Below the pieces are notes generated by a model, which saw only the letters and a program-made list of their open reading frames with translations, ran no database searches and had not been told where the DNA came from. The translations under genes were made by a program, and so were the position numbers. 64,000 nt of DNA from the NCBI GenBank assembly GCA_032622095.1, contig CP136061.1:682001-746000 (forward strand), written 5' to 3'. This stretch comes from Siphonodentalium dalli. Lineage: Eukaryota > Mollusca > Scaphopoda > Gadilida > Siphonodentaliidae. Below are positions 1-12,055 of the stretch, in pieces; position 1 is the stretch's first letter; each line of letters opens with the position of its first letter.

Positions 1-466
1 TACTCTTTGCATGACTAAATCCTTTGGCATGGGCTACAGGTCGTACCTTTAGTCAGATCATCATGAAATTTGTCACAGATGTTGACAATGAGATGTAGAT
101 GTGAATGATTCATTTTGGGGTCATTCGACCAAAAAACATGGCCACCAGCAGCCATCTTGGTTTTTACTCTTTACATGACTAAATACTTTGGCACAGGCTA
201 CAGGTCATACATTTGATCTGATCATTATCAAATTTGTTGTGGCTGTTGACATTTATATGTAGATGGGAACGAGTCGTTTTGGGGTCATTCGGCAAAAAAA
301 GTTGGCCTCCAGTGGTCATCTTGGATTTCAAAATTCAATCCATTAGCATGGGTTACAGGCCATACTGTTTGTCTGATCATAATGAAATTTGTCATGGATG
401 TTAATATTGAGATGTAGATGTGGTCATTCGGCCGCCAGCAGCCATGTTGGATTTTACTCTTTGCAT
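1..466. repeat. Dispersed repeat family A, 5' part
   Basis: Non-coding sequence made of diverged subrepeats around an AACATGGCCNCCAG...CCATCTTGGATTTT core, with ACTCTTTGCATGACTAAAT between them. The same sequence resumes at 2031 after an inserted element and recurs at about 17690-18310 and 20190-20525. The orientation of the parent element is not known and I see no coding capacity. Confidence 0.7.
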
Positions 467-2030
467 CAGGGGGGGGTCGGAAATTTTTTCCAGGCACGTA
501 TGATGGGGTGGGTGGGTGTCTCTTGGGTCCAAAAAGCAGTTTTTTCCATATGCCAATTTTTTTTTCCATTCCTGCTATTGAGTCTTATTTTGATGTGTTT
601 TGAACAGAAACGGGTCATATATAGTTAATTGTAATGCTATGCTACATATAGAGGTTATCAGAAGTTGGATCAGTTGCACAATCGCCAACAATAACCCAAA
701 TTCAACTTGATAGAACTAGAAACTGCGCTATTGGAAAAATAAAATTTAATCAGGATTCCATCTACTGATACAACAAAATAAGAATGACTATGCAGAACTC
801 AGCTGAAATAAGTAATAAAATGAAAGCACACTTGACCATATGTGACATGGAAATAAAGATATAATAAATAATGGAATAAAATAGACTTTTGACAACGTAA
901 AACATAAAATCTTAACAAATAAATTGAAGGCCAGCCAGGCCAGCTTGAACAATTTCACATTGTTTTCCATGTTAATGTGGATCAGCTTGTAATGTTAATC
1001 ACAGTAATGAAGATTTTATCGTCACTGATATCGTGAGCAAAAAAAGAAGTGAAATTGGGCTATCCATCCATATTATTCCCAATTATTACGAAGCCTATTA
1101 CTTCAGGCAGTGGCTACCAGCCTGCCATTACACGCTATAACATGTTTCCTCAGTTCTGGTTTCTGAGATGCCCCAAGAAGAGTAGCGCGGTTATATCATG
1201 GTTATGTTTGGTATTAGCATTATTCTTCAAACTGGGATGAACTGGGATGAACAGTTGTATTTCCACATGTTTTGATAAACAATTTGATTCCAGCAATACA
1301 GTAATGCCCTAATTAAACGACTCCATAACCACAGCAGAATAATGAGTAATTTTTCACAATTTAGTCGGAAATATGGCTTGTTGTCATTCATTGGAAAGCT
1401 CTCACCGAGAGCTTTCCGATGAATGACAACAAGCCATATTTCCGACTAAATCCTGAAAAATTACCTATTATTCTGCTGTGTTTATGGAGTCGATTAATTA
1501 GGGCATTACTGTATATCACATAGCAAATATCAAAATATCAAATAATCTGAAATTTGTTGTACCGGTACCATGTATTATGTAGAATACTCAAATGTGATTA
1601 TGTGACTAGATCATGTGACTATATATTATGAAAATGAATGTTAATAAACACTTTGGCACTCTGTCTATATATCCCTTGAAATGTGATTATGTTGACACAT
1701 TTCTTGATTAATGACACTTATATAATAAATTCAAATAGTATCGTTATCTCATTATGCACTGTTCTATTCAAATATCGCGCAATAAATTATGATAATGCAG
1801 GATAATCAGCTATTTGGTTGCTCAATTGATAATTTTCTCAAATTTAGGGGGGTGGGTGTCCAAAACTGACCGGAAAAAAACTTCCTGAAACGGAAAAAAA
1901 AAGGGTGGGTGTCCAAAATTGCCTGGAAAAAAAGACCGGAAACGGAAGAAATTGGGTGGGTGGGTGGTCCGAGGCCGGAAAAAATAAAAATCATCATACG
2001 TGCCTGGATATTTTTTCCGACCCCCCCCTG
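467..2030. mobile_element. Non-autonomous TIR element, CAGGGGGGGGTCGG ends
   Basis: The left end begins CAGGGGGGGGTCGGAAA and the right end reads TTTTCCGACCCCCCCCTG. The terminal inverted repeats run about 39 bases, including the shared CCAGGCACGTATGATG segment, with a few differences. The direct repeat TTTGCAT flanks the element (460-466 and 2031-2037), and the host repeat (family A) is continuous across it. CAG...CTG ends suggest a hAT-like element, but the duplication is 7 rather than 8 bases. No transposase is visible. It contains a nested foldback element at 1299-1511. Confidence 0.75.
1299..1511. mobile_element. Tc1/mariner-like foldback MITE, copy 1
   Basis: A nearly perfect palindrome of 213 bases. 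It starts CAGTAATGCCCTAAT, ends ATTAGGGCATTACTG, is centred on GAGAGCTTTCC and is flanked by TA on both sides. CAGT termini at a TA target fit a Tc1/mariner-type non-autonomous element. Further copies are at 52163-52374 and 56173-56385, and a single arm is at 31007-31110. Confidence 0.8.
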
Positions 2031-2560
2031 TTTGCATGACTACTTTGTTTGGAACGAGTCATTTTTTGGTTTTTGGGTCATTCGGCAAAAAAAAAAAAAA
2101 CTGCCACTGGCCATCTTGGATTTCAAAATTCAATCCATTAGCACAGACTACAGCCTGGAGTGTTCGTCTGATCATCATTAAATTTGTCGTGGAAGTTAAT
2201 ATTGACATGTAGATGGGAATGAGTTATTTTTGGTGGTCATTCGGCCATAAAACATGGCCGTCGGTAGCCATCTTGGATTTTACTCTTTGTATGACTAAAT
2301 CATCTGACACAGGCTACAGGTCGTATGTTTTGTCGGATCATCATGAATTTTTTTATGGATGTTAACATTGACATTTAAATGGGAACGAGTCATTTTGGGG
2401 TCATTCGGCAAAAAAACATGGCTGCCAGTGGCCATCTTGGATTTTTCTCTTTGCATAACTAGACCTTTCAACTTTCCACATTCCTAATCACTCCATTGAC
2501 TGAAACACATGAAATTATTCCCTTTCCAAGTTGGGATACAGTGTCATTGACACTTTCATT
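2031..2560. repeat. Dispersed repeat family A, 3' part
   Basis: Continuation of the repeat at 1-466, ending near an ACAGTGTCATTGACACTTTCATT motif. That motif is also seen at about 20500 and, more diverged, at 40029, so it may mark the end of the element. No coding signal. Confidence 0.65.
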
Positions 2561-2699
2561 ATATATATTGGTATGGATGAGCAAATGGAAACTGAACTAA
2601 TGTGATATCTATCAGTGAGCAGAGATCTTCGCTCCTATGATTCAACACGCGTATGTCCCTGTGTGTGTAAAAATATGTATAAAAGAACTAGTAAAATTT

Positions 2700-3830
2700 G
2701 GTATGTGGGTTTATTAGCCGAAAAGTAAGTTCAAGTTCGAATTTGGGTTCCGCCCGCCAATTTTCACCGGAGTTATGCCCCTTATTTAACGTTTTTTGAC
2801 TTAGAAAATCCTTGAAATTTGTTGTCCGGATGATAACTTTAGTATAGTTTATCGGAATGAATCCAAATTTGGTATATTACTTTCTTTCACCAAAACACAG
2901 GTCAAGTTCGAACTTGGGTTCTGTCCGACCATTTTTGGCAGAGTTATGCCCCTTTTTCGACTCAGAAAATTCAGTTTTTCTTATGTTTTTTGGTTTCCGG
3001 ATGATAACTCGATTTTGGAATGTTTATACGCAAAACCCGTTTTTTGTGGATTACATATATCAAAATACAGCTCACGTCCGAATTTCGTTTTAATCCGATA
3101 ATTTTTGCGAGAGTTATGGCCCCTTTTTTGACGTAATTTGACTTAGAAAATCCCTGAAATTTGTTGTCCGGATGATAACTTTAGTTAGAGTGAACCGATT
3201 TCAATCAAATTTGGTATGTGGATAAAAGACAGCTCAAGTTCGAATTTGGGTTCCGTCCGCCAATTTTCACCGGAGTTATGCCCCTTATTTGATGTAATTT
3301 GACTTAGAAAATCCCTGAAATTTGTTGTCCGGATGATAACTTTACTAGAGCTTATCGGATTCAATGATAATTTGGTATATTACTTTCTCCCACCAAAACA
3401 CAGGTCAAGTTCAAATTTGAGTTCCGTCCGCCAATTTTTACCAGAGTTATGCCCCTTTTTTACCAGTTTCCGCCGACCCAAGAGAGGGCGTATATTGCAC
3501 GCCCAGCGTAGCTCTTGTTAGCAATGTTATCACTGTTAGCGCGATAACTCAATGAAATATTAACCAATTTAAACAATATTTGGTATATGAGTCTATTGCG
3601 ACAATATCTCGGACGAGTTCGAAAACCTGGTTTGTCCGAATTTTTTCCCGGAGTTATGGGTCTTAGTTTGTCTATTTTAATCACAATTTTATCACCGTTA
3701 GTGCGATAACTCAATGAAATATTAACGGATTCAATTGATATTTGGTATATAGGTCTATTGCAATAATATACCACCGTCCAACTTTTTTTCCCGGAGTTGT
3801 GCACCTTATTGGCAGAAGTTTGGTTCAACT
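2700..3830. repeat. Dispersed repeat family B (GTCCGGATGATAACTT)
   Basis: Several diverged tandem subunits of roughly 180-200 bases. Each carries TTGTTGTCCGGATGATAACT, AATTTGGTATRTG, AAGTTCGAATTTGGGTTC and GGAGTTATGCCCC in the same order. Matching blocks occur at 10160-10740 and 57515-57905. The copy at 57515 begins TACGCCCTTTTGAAAAA and has the fullest left end. Open frames in it are short and inconsistent between subunits, so I treat it as non-coding. Confidence 0.7.
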
Positions 3831-4772
3831 GCCAAAAAACTCGACAAAAGCATCTCAGATGTGTACCCCTTGTTAATTATTAAGATTGTGATTATTTGTT
3901 AAATATATATATTTGTAAATGACAACTCTCATGATACATATATCATTCGGGCCGAAAGCATATCCCTTAGGCCTGAGGGGGGGGGGGGGGGTTGGGAGGT
4001 GATGTCCCTCTCCTGTTGGTGCGTGGTCCAGAGGTTTTTCCCCCAGAAAATGTTTGAAAATCCAATGCATTGAGAGCAAATCAAGGGCAGTATTTTGAAT
4101 TGGTCAATTTGATCAAGTTTCTAAAGTGTTTCTAACTTAGGAAATTTTGATATATGTATGGGATTGGAAATGCTTATAAGTTATTGTCAGATATGTTTTG
4201 GTTCAATGGATTTTGCTTATCCTGCTTGAAATGAGACTTACCGTATTATCACTTTAATATGCTATTTTCTAAAATTCAAGTGAGAGACACATGCATAATA
4301 TAGTGCGGAAACAATATATATTAATTTAGTAATTACTAGTTGTAATATTCTCTATGTTAGTTATTCATTTGGTATTATTTGATCACACCTGATAACCATG
4401 TAGATTTTATCAAATTGTCAATGTTCCTGTGCTTTTTTGTGTAATTTCACTTGAATTCAACTGAAAATCTGAAGTCTGAAGGCTGAATGATAACAATCCT
4501 GAACTCAAACTCACAGATGAAAGCTAGATAAAGTCAAACATACTTTACAGTATAATTCCACCTGTTTAACTTAAATCATTTTTAAAACTTAAATGTCTTA
4601 TGTCAATATATAATTGTATTAGTATCTTGGTATGATATGAATTGTGACGTGAATAAAAATATATTTAAAAAAAAAATAGCCTCCCTCTCTCATCTCAATT
4701 CAGATTTAATTGCCTGAGAACAGATTTTTTTTATTTTAATGGCATATAAATTGTTGAATTCTATTATTACAG
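3831..4772. other. Non-coding stretch upstream of EB1
   Basis: AT-rich sequence with a 15-base G run at 3977-3991 and no supported exon. The last 35 bases give the acceptor context of the next exon (TTATTACAG). Confidence 0.5.
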
Positions 4773-4910
4773 GCCTCGGATTCAATGATGCATGTTCCGG
4801 AGCTCAGTTCCCAGAAATGCCATGCAGTTCAGAGTTCACATGCTCTGCAGAAGGGAAATGTGTCTGTACTGGAACTAATCAGTATTATACAGGGTCAACT
4901 TGTCAACCCA
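4773..4910 (+). CDS. Exon: EB/EGF-like cysteine-rich module 1
   Basis: This exon of 138 bases (46 codons, phase 1 to phase 1) encodes a disulfide-rich extracellular module with the spacing DAC...MPC...FTC...GKCVCTG, then an aromatic NQYYTG and a final TC. That pattern resembles the EB module or EGF-like repeats of invertebrate receptors. The acceptor is TATTATTACAG at 4764-4772. The donor is GTAGGT at 4911. A competing donor four bases downstream (GTATCA) would give phase 2 and break the join to exon 2. The exon's 3' half and donor are the source of the tandem array that follows. Upstream exons (signal peptide) are expected outside the window. Ligand unknown. Confidence 0.85.
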
Positions 4911-5388
4911 GTAGGTATCATGTGAAAATGTGTTTGTACTGGAACTAATCAGTATTATACAGGGTCAACTTGTCAACCCAGTAGGTATCATGTGAAAATG
5001 TGTTTGTACTGGAATTAATCAGTATTATACAGGGTCAACCTGTCAAGCCAGTATGCATGAAATGAAATGTGTCTGTACTGGAACTAATCAGTATTATACA
5101 GGGTCAACCTATGTGAAAATGTGTTTGTACTGGAATTAATCAGTATTAATCATGGTCAACTTGTCAAGCCAGTATGCATTAAATGAAATGTGTCTGTACT
5201 GGAATTTATCAGTATTAATCATGGTCAATTTGTCAAGCCAGTATGTATAAAATGAAATGTGTCTTACATGTACAGGAACTAATCAGTATTATACAGGATA
5301 AACCTGTCAAGCCAGTATGTATGAAATAAAATGTGTCTGTACTGGAACCAATCAGTATTATACAGGGTCAACTTATCAAGCCAGTACA
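4856..5388 (+). repeat. Minisatellite derived from exon 3' end plus 5' splice site
   Basis: About eight units of roughly 70 bases, the first being the coding exon end itself. Each unit carries TGTGTCTGTACTGGAACTAATC and TATACAGGGTCAAC or a close variant, followed by CCAGTAGGT, CCAGTATGC or CCAGTATGT. The unit length is not a multiple of three, so the copies cannot extend the reading frame in tandem. Later units carry small indels (one lacks about 15 bases). Confidence 0.85.
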
Positions 5389-6943
5389 GCTATTCTTAAA
5401 GTAATTGACCACTTATAACATATGGTGTCACCCCGGTAATACTGCGGTAACCTCAAACAATGCGGTGAGGTTAAACGGTATTACCGCTTCAAAACTGCGA
5501 GTACCGTGGCTACATTACAATACAGTTGCTTTAATGAGCATGGCATCGGGCATTTGAAGTGCAGATATCAAACAGGTACTACATGTCATCCGTCGTAATT
5601 CTGCGTATCCTGTGAAGCAAAGTCAAGTGCGGGCAGGTCATGCTTTGAATTGATAACTAGATTAATTTTCACACGTGCGCAGTGATAGACATTTCCGGAA
5701 AGGTACATAGTTTCACTTTCAGTTTCTGGTTCGATTATAAACATGGGCGCCAACGTTAACCATAATTGTGGCAAAGGCAATAAAGTTAAACTGAATACAT
5801 ACAAGAATTTGAATATGGGAGGTCAAATTGGGTTGGAGACATCAAAAGTTGATGGCTGTGAATATGTGATTTAAACTTGGTCATCATTGGAAAGCTCTGT
5901 CAAGGAACAATCCACTGCATTACTTACTCCCCAAAAAGGGAAATATTCTGAATCTACAGAGTAAACTAAGTAAAATTGAATTGCTCTTTCCATAATCCAA
6001 ATTTTTTATAAATCCCTTATTTAATTGTTGAATTACAGCAGTATTGTGTCGTTTTATTGGGATTACTAAAATGAAAATATACTAAAATGAAAATATTTGG
6101 TGCCCCAAACAAACTGATGTGTGTATTTTGGTAAGCTGGTGATACATCCCCTATTAATGTGATAATCCTGACGATCTCGTCTGCGAATGTCATGGATACA
6201 CATCTAATTCTGAAACAGATTCGTCCACATTTAAACGCATGCGGGGAGGTCATGGTTAGCGCGTGGTCACTATTGAGATAATCCTGACGATAAAGTGTGC
6301 AAACGTCATGCATGGATACATATGTTTATCTGAAACAGATGCGTCCACTGTAAAGGCATGTGCGGAGGGGAACTTTGTTCTCATTTCATATATCAATTAT
6401 GCGAAAATCTGAAGAGGTCCCAGATATTAAAAGAAATAACCCAACGTGAACCACACGGCAATTAAAAGCAGAAATGTCACAATTACAACAGTAAACACGG
6501 TACAAATAAATCATGTGCACTTTTTGTGGATGCGACATGATTGGTCTTCATTGCAATTTTCCAGCTGAGTGCCCCACAATGTAGCATGCCAGGAACTTTA
6601 TGCAACTTTGAAGTTGTTGACATTGCTTCAGCTGTCAATTTTTATAAACTCCACTCATCGCCTGGTCAGATCGCATTGATTGGCATTACACATGCAGGCA
6701 TGAAAATAAAATGCAGTGATTCACCTTATATCTGTGGAACTTAAAAACATCCTTATAGGCGTACTATTTGTTCAACCGTCGGTGTGATGACCCACTAATA
6801 GACTGTGGTCTCATAAGTGCGCGATACCGATACCACCTAAGTGACCGCCTTGATACTGCGGTGGACACCGTATAGTACCAGTAATACCGCGGTCATGACC
6901 AGGGTATCATCCCATTTTTCAGGTCAATTACTTTGAGGATAGC
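5389..6943. mobile_element. Non-autonomous TIR element in intron
   Basis: Inverted termini of about 22 bases, GCTATTCTTAAAGTAATTGACC at the left and its near complement at the right (two differences). Both ends are followed inward by GGTAATACTGCGGT / ACCGCGGTCAT-type sequence. GTACAG lies just outside each end. No transposase ORF is visible, and the superfamily is not assigned. Confidence 0.6.
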
Positions 6944-7171
6944 GGTACAGTGATACCTGTTATGAATGACCACCCGTTTTGCGACGGAAAAACAGTCGAT
7001 AATGACAGGTGGTCGCTCACAAGAGGTTTCTACCAGAAGTACTAATCTGTAAATTTAGAAATTCTCATTCTCTGTTAGGTAGGGAAGACTGAACATATAA
7101 CTTGAAGATGGATTATCTCTTCCTTTAACAAGTTTTATATAGTTTCCTGGGTATAAAATAATAAATATGAA

Positions 7172-7787
7172 TCTAAGGTAGCAGTACACGATTTCACGGG
7201 TTGTAGGGGGTCTGAAAAATAGAAAAATAAGTATCTGGGGGGCATTACTGTGTATTTACTGGTTTGAAGGTTTAAAGTTCTCAAAAAAGTGAAAAATTTG
7301 GATACGCAACAGGGTTTTCGTATTAAGTGGAGGCCAACTCTGTGTTATTGGTTACAGGAAAATAGCCCGATTTCTCTCCCCTGAATTCTGTCATCTGGGT
7401 TCACAAGACATTTTTTTCAAATTGATACGATAACTGTTTTTCTATTTCAAATATTTCTCAGCTCCAACATAGCTCTATCACGTGGAAGAAGCTGATTTAC
7501 TGACATTCGCTCTATCATGGTCTGTTTTTGGGTTGAAAATGGTCAATTTGAGTCAAAAAATGGGTAAAATTGAGCGTTTTGTGTGTGCAAACCAAGTGGC
7601 ATAACTCAATAACAAATTGTACGAAGAAGCTAATGTACAGACAAATGATTACACCTAAAATTTCTGTCGAAATTAAAACCTGTTTGATGGGACATATGCC
7701 AAAGATAATGGCTCAGCATTGATTTGAAGTACAGTACCCCCTCCCAGGTTGGCAAAATTGCTGGAAATAGTGTACTGCTACCTTAGA
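7172..7787. mobile_element. 616-bp TIR element with perfect 18-bp ends
   Basis: It starts TCTAAGGTAGCAGTACAC and ends with the exact complement. The flanks (GTATAAAATA on the left; CTGTCTGGAAATGCTTCTA on the right) are contiguous at 35045-35105, which looks like an unoccupied relative of the same host repeat. No coding capacity is seen. Confidence 0.7.
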
Positions 7788-8820
7788 CCTCTGTCTGGAA
7801 ATGCTTCTATCAATTAATATTGATTTTAATTTAAAAAAAATTATATTCAGTGGTTGCCAAATTGCAATCAATAATAAGACATGTAAGTGAGCCATACTCT
7901 ATATTATTTTATCACTCATTATTTTCACTAAATACCAGTATTGTTTGGTGATGGTTTACCGATCAATCGGTTCATGAGAGTATCGTGATGCGATTACATA
8001 CCATGTGCCTCTGAATTAGAACGAGGCTTCAAAACTATTTTCTGACTGACATTAACATTTCTTCATGAAATTGTTGCGATCATTAAATTTAAAATTCAAC
8101 TGATGATGTTTACTTGTAGAAATCCTTCTGCTCAAGGCACATTGAGAAATCCTTACGCACGAGGGAATTCCCCTAAAAATGTTGTTGACAAATTAATTTG
8201 CTAATTATAAATAATTAGATTTCTCAATAAATTTCAATAAATTTCACTGAATTCAATTAGTCATATAATAAACATACAATGTACTATCATACAGTTAAGT
8301 TATCTGGGTGTCCACATAACGTTGCATCCAGATTTAGAAGGTTAGATCTCCAAGTAGCTTGTCTGATTCAGGATCTCACCTTCTCAACTCGACGTGATAT
8401 GGCGACTCAGATCACTTCACTGTAGTGATAATCTCTAATTTACACATGCATGGCTTGCACACAAATGATGGCTGTGAAGTATGTTTTATCAGTGGGTTGT
8501 CACTCTCTAACTGCCAAAGTATTATGGATTGGATAATCCAGACCACACATGGAATGGCATTAATATCAAGAAAGAGCTGGAAATGTATTTAAACTCTTTA
8601 AATTATTTATTCAAATTTATCACAAACTTTCAAGATTTAAATAATATCGACAGTCTATGATGTAGCCCATTAAATACTTGAGTATAATATACACCTATTA
8701 CTTTTCAGCTCAGTTTGTGGATGCGAGTGGTGACAGTGGTTAATGTTAATCTACTCACATAGGTTGGTGAGGTCTCATGATGAAGGGTTTCATCGTTCTC
8801 TTCTCTTTATAAACTCAGCA
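7788..8820. other. Intronic sequence, no feature recognised
   Basis: AT-rich. The first 100 bases continue the host repeat shared with 35040-35120. I see no exon, RNA gene or clear element in the remainder. Confidence 0.4.
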
Positions 8821-8821
8821 T

Positions 8822-8926
8822 TGCTAAAGTTCTAGATTATATGCTAAGGTTCTAGATTCTATGCTAAGGTTCTAGATTCTATGCTAAGGTTCTAGATTCT
8901 ATGCTAAGGTTCTAGATTCTATGCTA
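8822..8926. repeat. 20-bp tandem repeat, five copies
   Basis: The unit TTCTAGATTCTATGCTAAGG is repeated about five times with very little divergence, 110 bases upstream of the exon 2 acceptor. Confidence 0.9.
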
Positions 8927-9036
8927 CTCTTTTGTTGTGCTCCTCGTACTTGAATACCTTTTCTCTGCTGAACTCTTTTTCTTGTAATATATTATGTTTA
9001 ATTCTGTAAATAAACATATCACCTTTGTTTTGTTAG

Positions 9037-9174
9037 GAATCACTTATCAACAATCATGTACTGATCCTTTGAATGGGGAGAATCCTTGCCTGAGTAACCT
9101 GCAGTGTTCCAGTAATACTTGTCAATGTGCCTATCAATATTTTTGGAATTCTGTCTCTGAGATATGTGCTCCTG
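9037..9174 (+). CDS. Exon: EB/EGF-like cysteine-rich module 2
   Basis: This exon is 138 bases, phase 1 to phase 1, the same length as module 1. Its pattern QQSC...NPC...LQC...NTCQCAYQYFWN...EIC matches the cysteine spacing and the aromatic patch of module 1, so the two are probably internal duplicates. Acceptor TTTTGTTAG (ends 9036); donor GTAAGT at 9175, a perfect consensus. The join with exon 1 makes an AGA codon and keeps frame. Function inferred only as part of a modular ectodomain. Confidence 0.85.
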
Positions 9175-9763
9175 GTAAGTACATTTATAATTTGATATGT
9201 TTTATGTGAACATTATATAAAAGCCAAGTTCATATTAATTGTTCAATAATTAAATAAAAAGAACAAAAAGCAATCTAGGAACGTAACACACATGCCCAAA
9301 CCCCAAATAAGTGATAGTTTGAGATGAGATAATTAACACTTAACACGCATGCCCAAACCCAAAGTAAGTAATAATTTAAGATGAAATAATTATTATTATC
9401 GATCCCTTAACTAACACTATTTCTGATTGGGCAGAAGCCGCCACGTGATAATCCAGGAAAAAGTCATATTGGACTCCCGAATGTCATATTGGACTCCCAA
9501 GTGTGCAATATGACTTTTTTATCGGGACTCTGTGATGTCACGAATTAACTCTATTGTGAAATGAATCGGTGAAAGTGTAATGCGCGAGCAACACTGGTGG
9601 ATTGAGCAGACGTTTAACTTCCGCATTGAGTTTTTTTTTTACTTCCATGTTTACTTTTCCAAATCATGCTTTCTGATGATCAATTACAGGCTTTTATGGA
9701 GAATTAAGTGCCGACAAATACCAAAATTAACCACAAAAGTTTTATTCCCAAAATTTGGATAAA

Positions 9764-9942
9764 CATACAGATGGATAATAAAAATGTCATTATACAATGT
9801 TGTGTACAGTATGTGTTTTTTTGTACTCGTCCAGGTTGTGGTGCAAAAGTCATATTGGACTCGACACTACGTGTCTCGTCCAATATGACTTTTCACCACA
9901 ACCTGGTACAAGAAAAACACATACTGTACACAACATTGTATA
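9764..9942. mobile_element. Palindromic MITE (ATATTGGAC family), copy 1
   Basis: Bases 9791-9942 fold on themselves. The arms carry TATACAATGTTGTGTACAGT, CCAGGTTGTGGTG and AGTCATATTGGAC, with a short centre. The left flank (GATGGATAATAAAAATGTC) is shared with the second copy at 22894-23051. A shorter relative with AAAAGTCATATTGGACTCCC lies at 9466-9525. Confidence 0.75.
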
Positions 9943-10159
9943 GTAACTTTATAACACTTAACACGCTCTTCAAATCCAAATAGGTCATAGAAGCAGACCT
10001 ATTTACATTAGTTACAACACCAAAGTTGTTTGGACCCTGTGAACATTCACCACTAACGTTATTATAGTGAACTTTATTATTGTGCATGTTACTTGTATAT
10101 ATGTAATGCGCCTTGAGCCAACTGGGATTTGGTGTTATTTAAGAAAACTGTTTATTATT

Positions 10160-10740
10160 ATACACCCTTTTGAAAATGTCTGTTAACATTTTTGGTTTAA
10201 CATGATCATTTTTGGTTTCCCAATCGATAACTCCAGTTTGGATTATTTGATCTGAACCAAAGTTGGTATATATATTTCACAGCTAAAAATACCGGCCAAG
10301 TTCGAATATGGGTTCCATCCAATTATTTTTGCATGAGTTACTCCCCTTTTTCGACTTAGAATTTACCATCTGTTAACATTTAATTATGGTTTCCAATCGA
10401 TAACTCCAGTTTGAATTATTTGATCTGAACCAAAGTTGGTATGTGTATTTTCCATCTAAAGATACAGGCCAAGTTCGAATATGTGTTCTGTCCAATTATT
10501 TTGACATGAGTTACGGCCCTTTTTCAACTTAGAATTTGACCGGTTTCATAAAATTTCGGTTTCCAACCATTAACTCCATTGGAATATTTTATCTGAACCA
10601 AAGCTGGAATGTCTGTTTTCCAGCTATAACTACAGACCACGTTCAAATATAAGTTCTGTCCAATTATTTTTTACAAGAGTTACGCACATTTTTCGACTTA
10701 GAATTTGACCGCATTTTGCCATTGAAATTAGGGGTATATC
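10160..10740. repeat. Dispersed repeat family B, second copy
   Basis: It starts TACACCCTTTTGAAAATG and contains three diverged subunits with GGTTTCCAATCGATAACTCCA, AAGTTGGTATRTG and AGTTCGAATATG. This is the same order of blocks as at 2700-3830. It is followed by an ATTGAAATTAGGGGTATAT block that also occurs at 18340. Confidence 0.6.
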
Positions 10741-11911
10741 AGATATTCTTTGTAAGCTCAAATTTTATTTTATTTTGCAGTAGCACAATTCGAAATGGCT
10801 AAAGGGCTTATTCACACAAATATGCTGTGTCATATTTCACCAGGAAGATTTGTGTCTTGTTTGAGATAATTCCCGTGTACACTGATTATGAAGAATAAGA
10901 TCTGAACTTACCGAAGCATACACATGTATATTTTCCACCATGTCACGTATTGACATATTGACATTAATTTTCATCTTCCGCCCATTGTAGCAGATTCTGC
11001 GTTATGTTATTGCTATTCGTTGAAGCTGCACCTGACACCAAATGTTGCCATTATTTTTATCCATACATTTTGATAGGGCAACATCATAGTTTATTAAATT
11101 ATGTGATGGAATTTTTTGAGAATTTTATGTGTTAAATGCTTTGGATTATCGCTCAACAATCAACCTATGTCTGCTATATGAGAATTCAGAGAGGTGAATC
11201 GAAAATCATTTTTATTTGATGCATCGCATGGCCCTACTCTGCAGGTTTATTAATTGTCATTGAAAATCCCCCCCTGCACTATTATTTTGGTCTACGTACA
11301 CTTATGTTTGGGGCCCGAGTATACTATTGCCACACAAACTTCCGAGAAAAGTACCTGATCATCTCAAACGCTGTACACAGAACTTATAGGTGATAATCTA
11401 TTTTAAAAAGTAATTATGTAATTATTACTGCCATGGGTTGTCAGATCTGAAAGAAAGTTTATATAGAGGTTTGCCATCATTAATGCTTGGAAATGAGGGA
11501 CCAATGGCATTTTCCTTTTTAGAGTTATCATTCTTGTCTATCTAGAAAGCTTGGTTATTTGTCTCTCCATGTTCATCAGATCTCAATGAAATTTGGTTTT
11601 GGAGGTTCACTATCCCAATTGCTTTCAGACTAGAGCCCAATGATGTTGCTTGTATTTTCTGTTCTTGAGTTACCCTTGTTTGTTGGAAGTAATATTTGTT
11701 TTGTTCTCAGCTATAGGCTATAGGATCTCAATGACATTTGGTGTAGATATTTATTTATTAGGCCATACAATTAAGTTCTTCCATTTAAGAGTTACTTATC
11801 CTTTGTTTACTATTTTTAATTTGTATTCCGCCCTGTCCATGTTTCACTTGAAGTGCCACCTTTTGTTTCACATCATATTTCCTCACATTTTACATCCTTT
11901 TCTTTTTACAG
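10741..11911. other. Intron, no gene recognised
   Basis: The first about 70 bases repeat at 18327-18425. The remainder is AT-rich intron. The open frame running into exon 3 from 11650 is intronic read-through with no domain resemblance. Confidence 0.4.
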
Positions 11912-12055
11912 CGGGTGGCTATGGAGCAAGTTGCACCTTAGATAGTCAGTGTAATTCAGACAAAGGACTGAGTTGTAGAACCTTGGGAGCTGATCAACTC
12001 TGCAGGTGTCCGTCTACACAATTCTGGTCCTCCAGTGGGGATTATTGTAATGGAT
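11912..12055 (+). CDS. Exon: EB/EGF-like cysteine-rich module 3
   Basis: This exon is 144 bases, phase 1 to phase 1. Its cysteines run GASC...SQC...LSC...LCRCPSTQFW...DYC, again with a CxC pair followed by an aromatic stretch (QFW). It is therefore a third copy of the same module type. The acceptor is a strong polypyrimidine tract ending TCTTTTTACAG. Donor GTGAGT at 12056. The join from exon 2 gives GCG (Ala) followed by GGYG. Confidence 0.85.

Noticed and set aside
3977-3991. Long G runs (also 39942-39954 and the C run near 46833)
   Set aside because: Homopolymers are prone to sequencing error and carry no clear feature. Only the eight-G terminus of the 467-2030 element is supported by its inverted partner.
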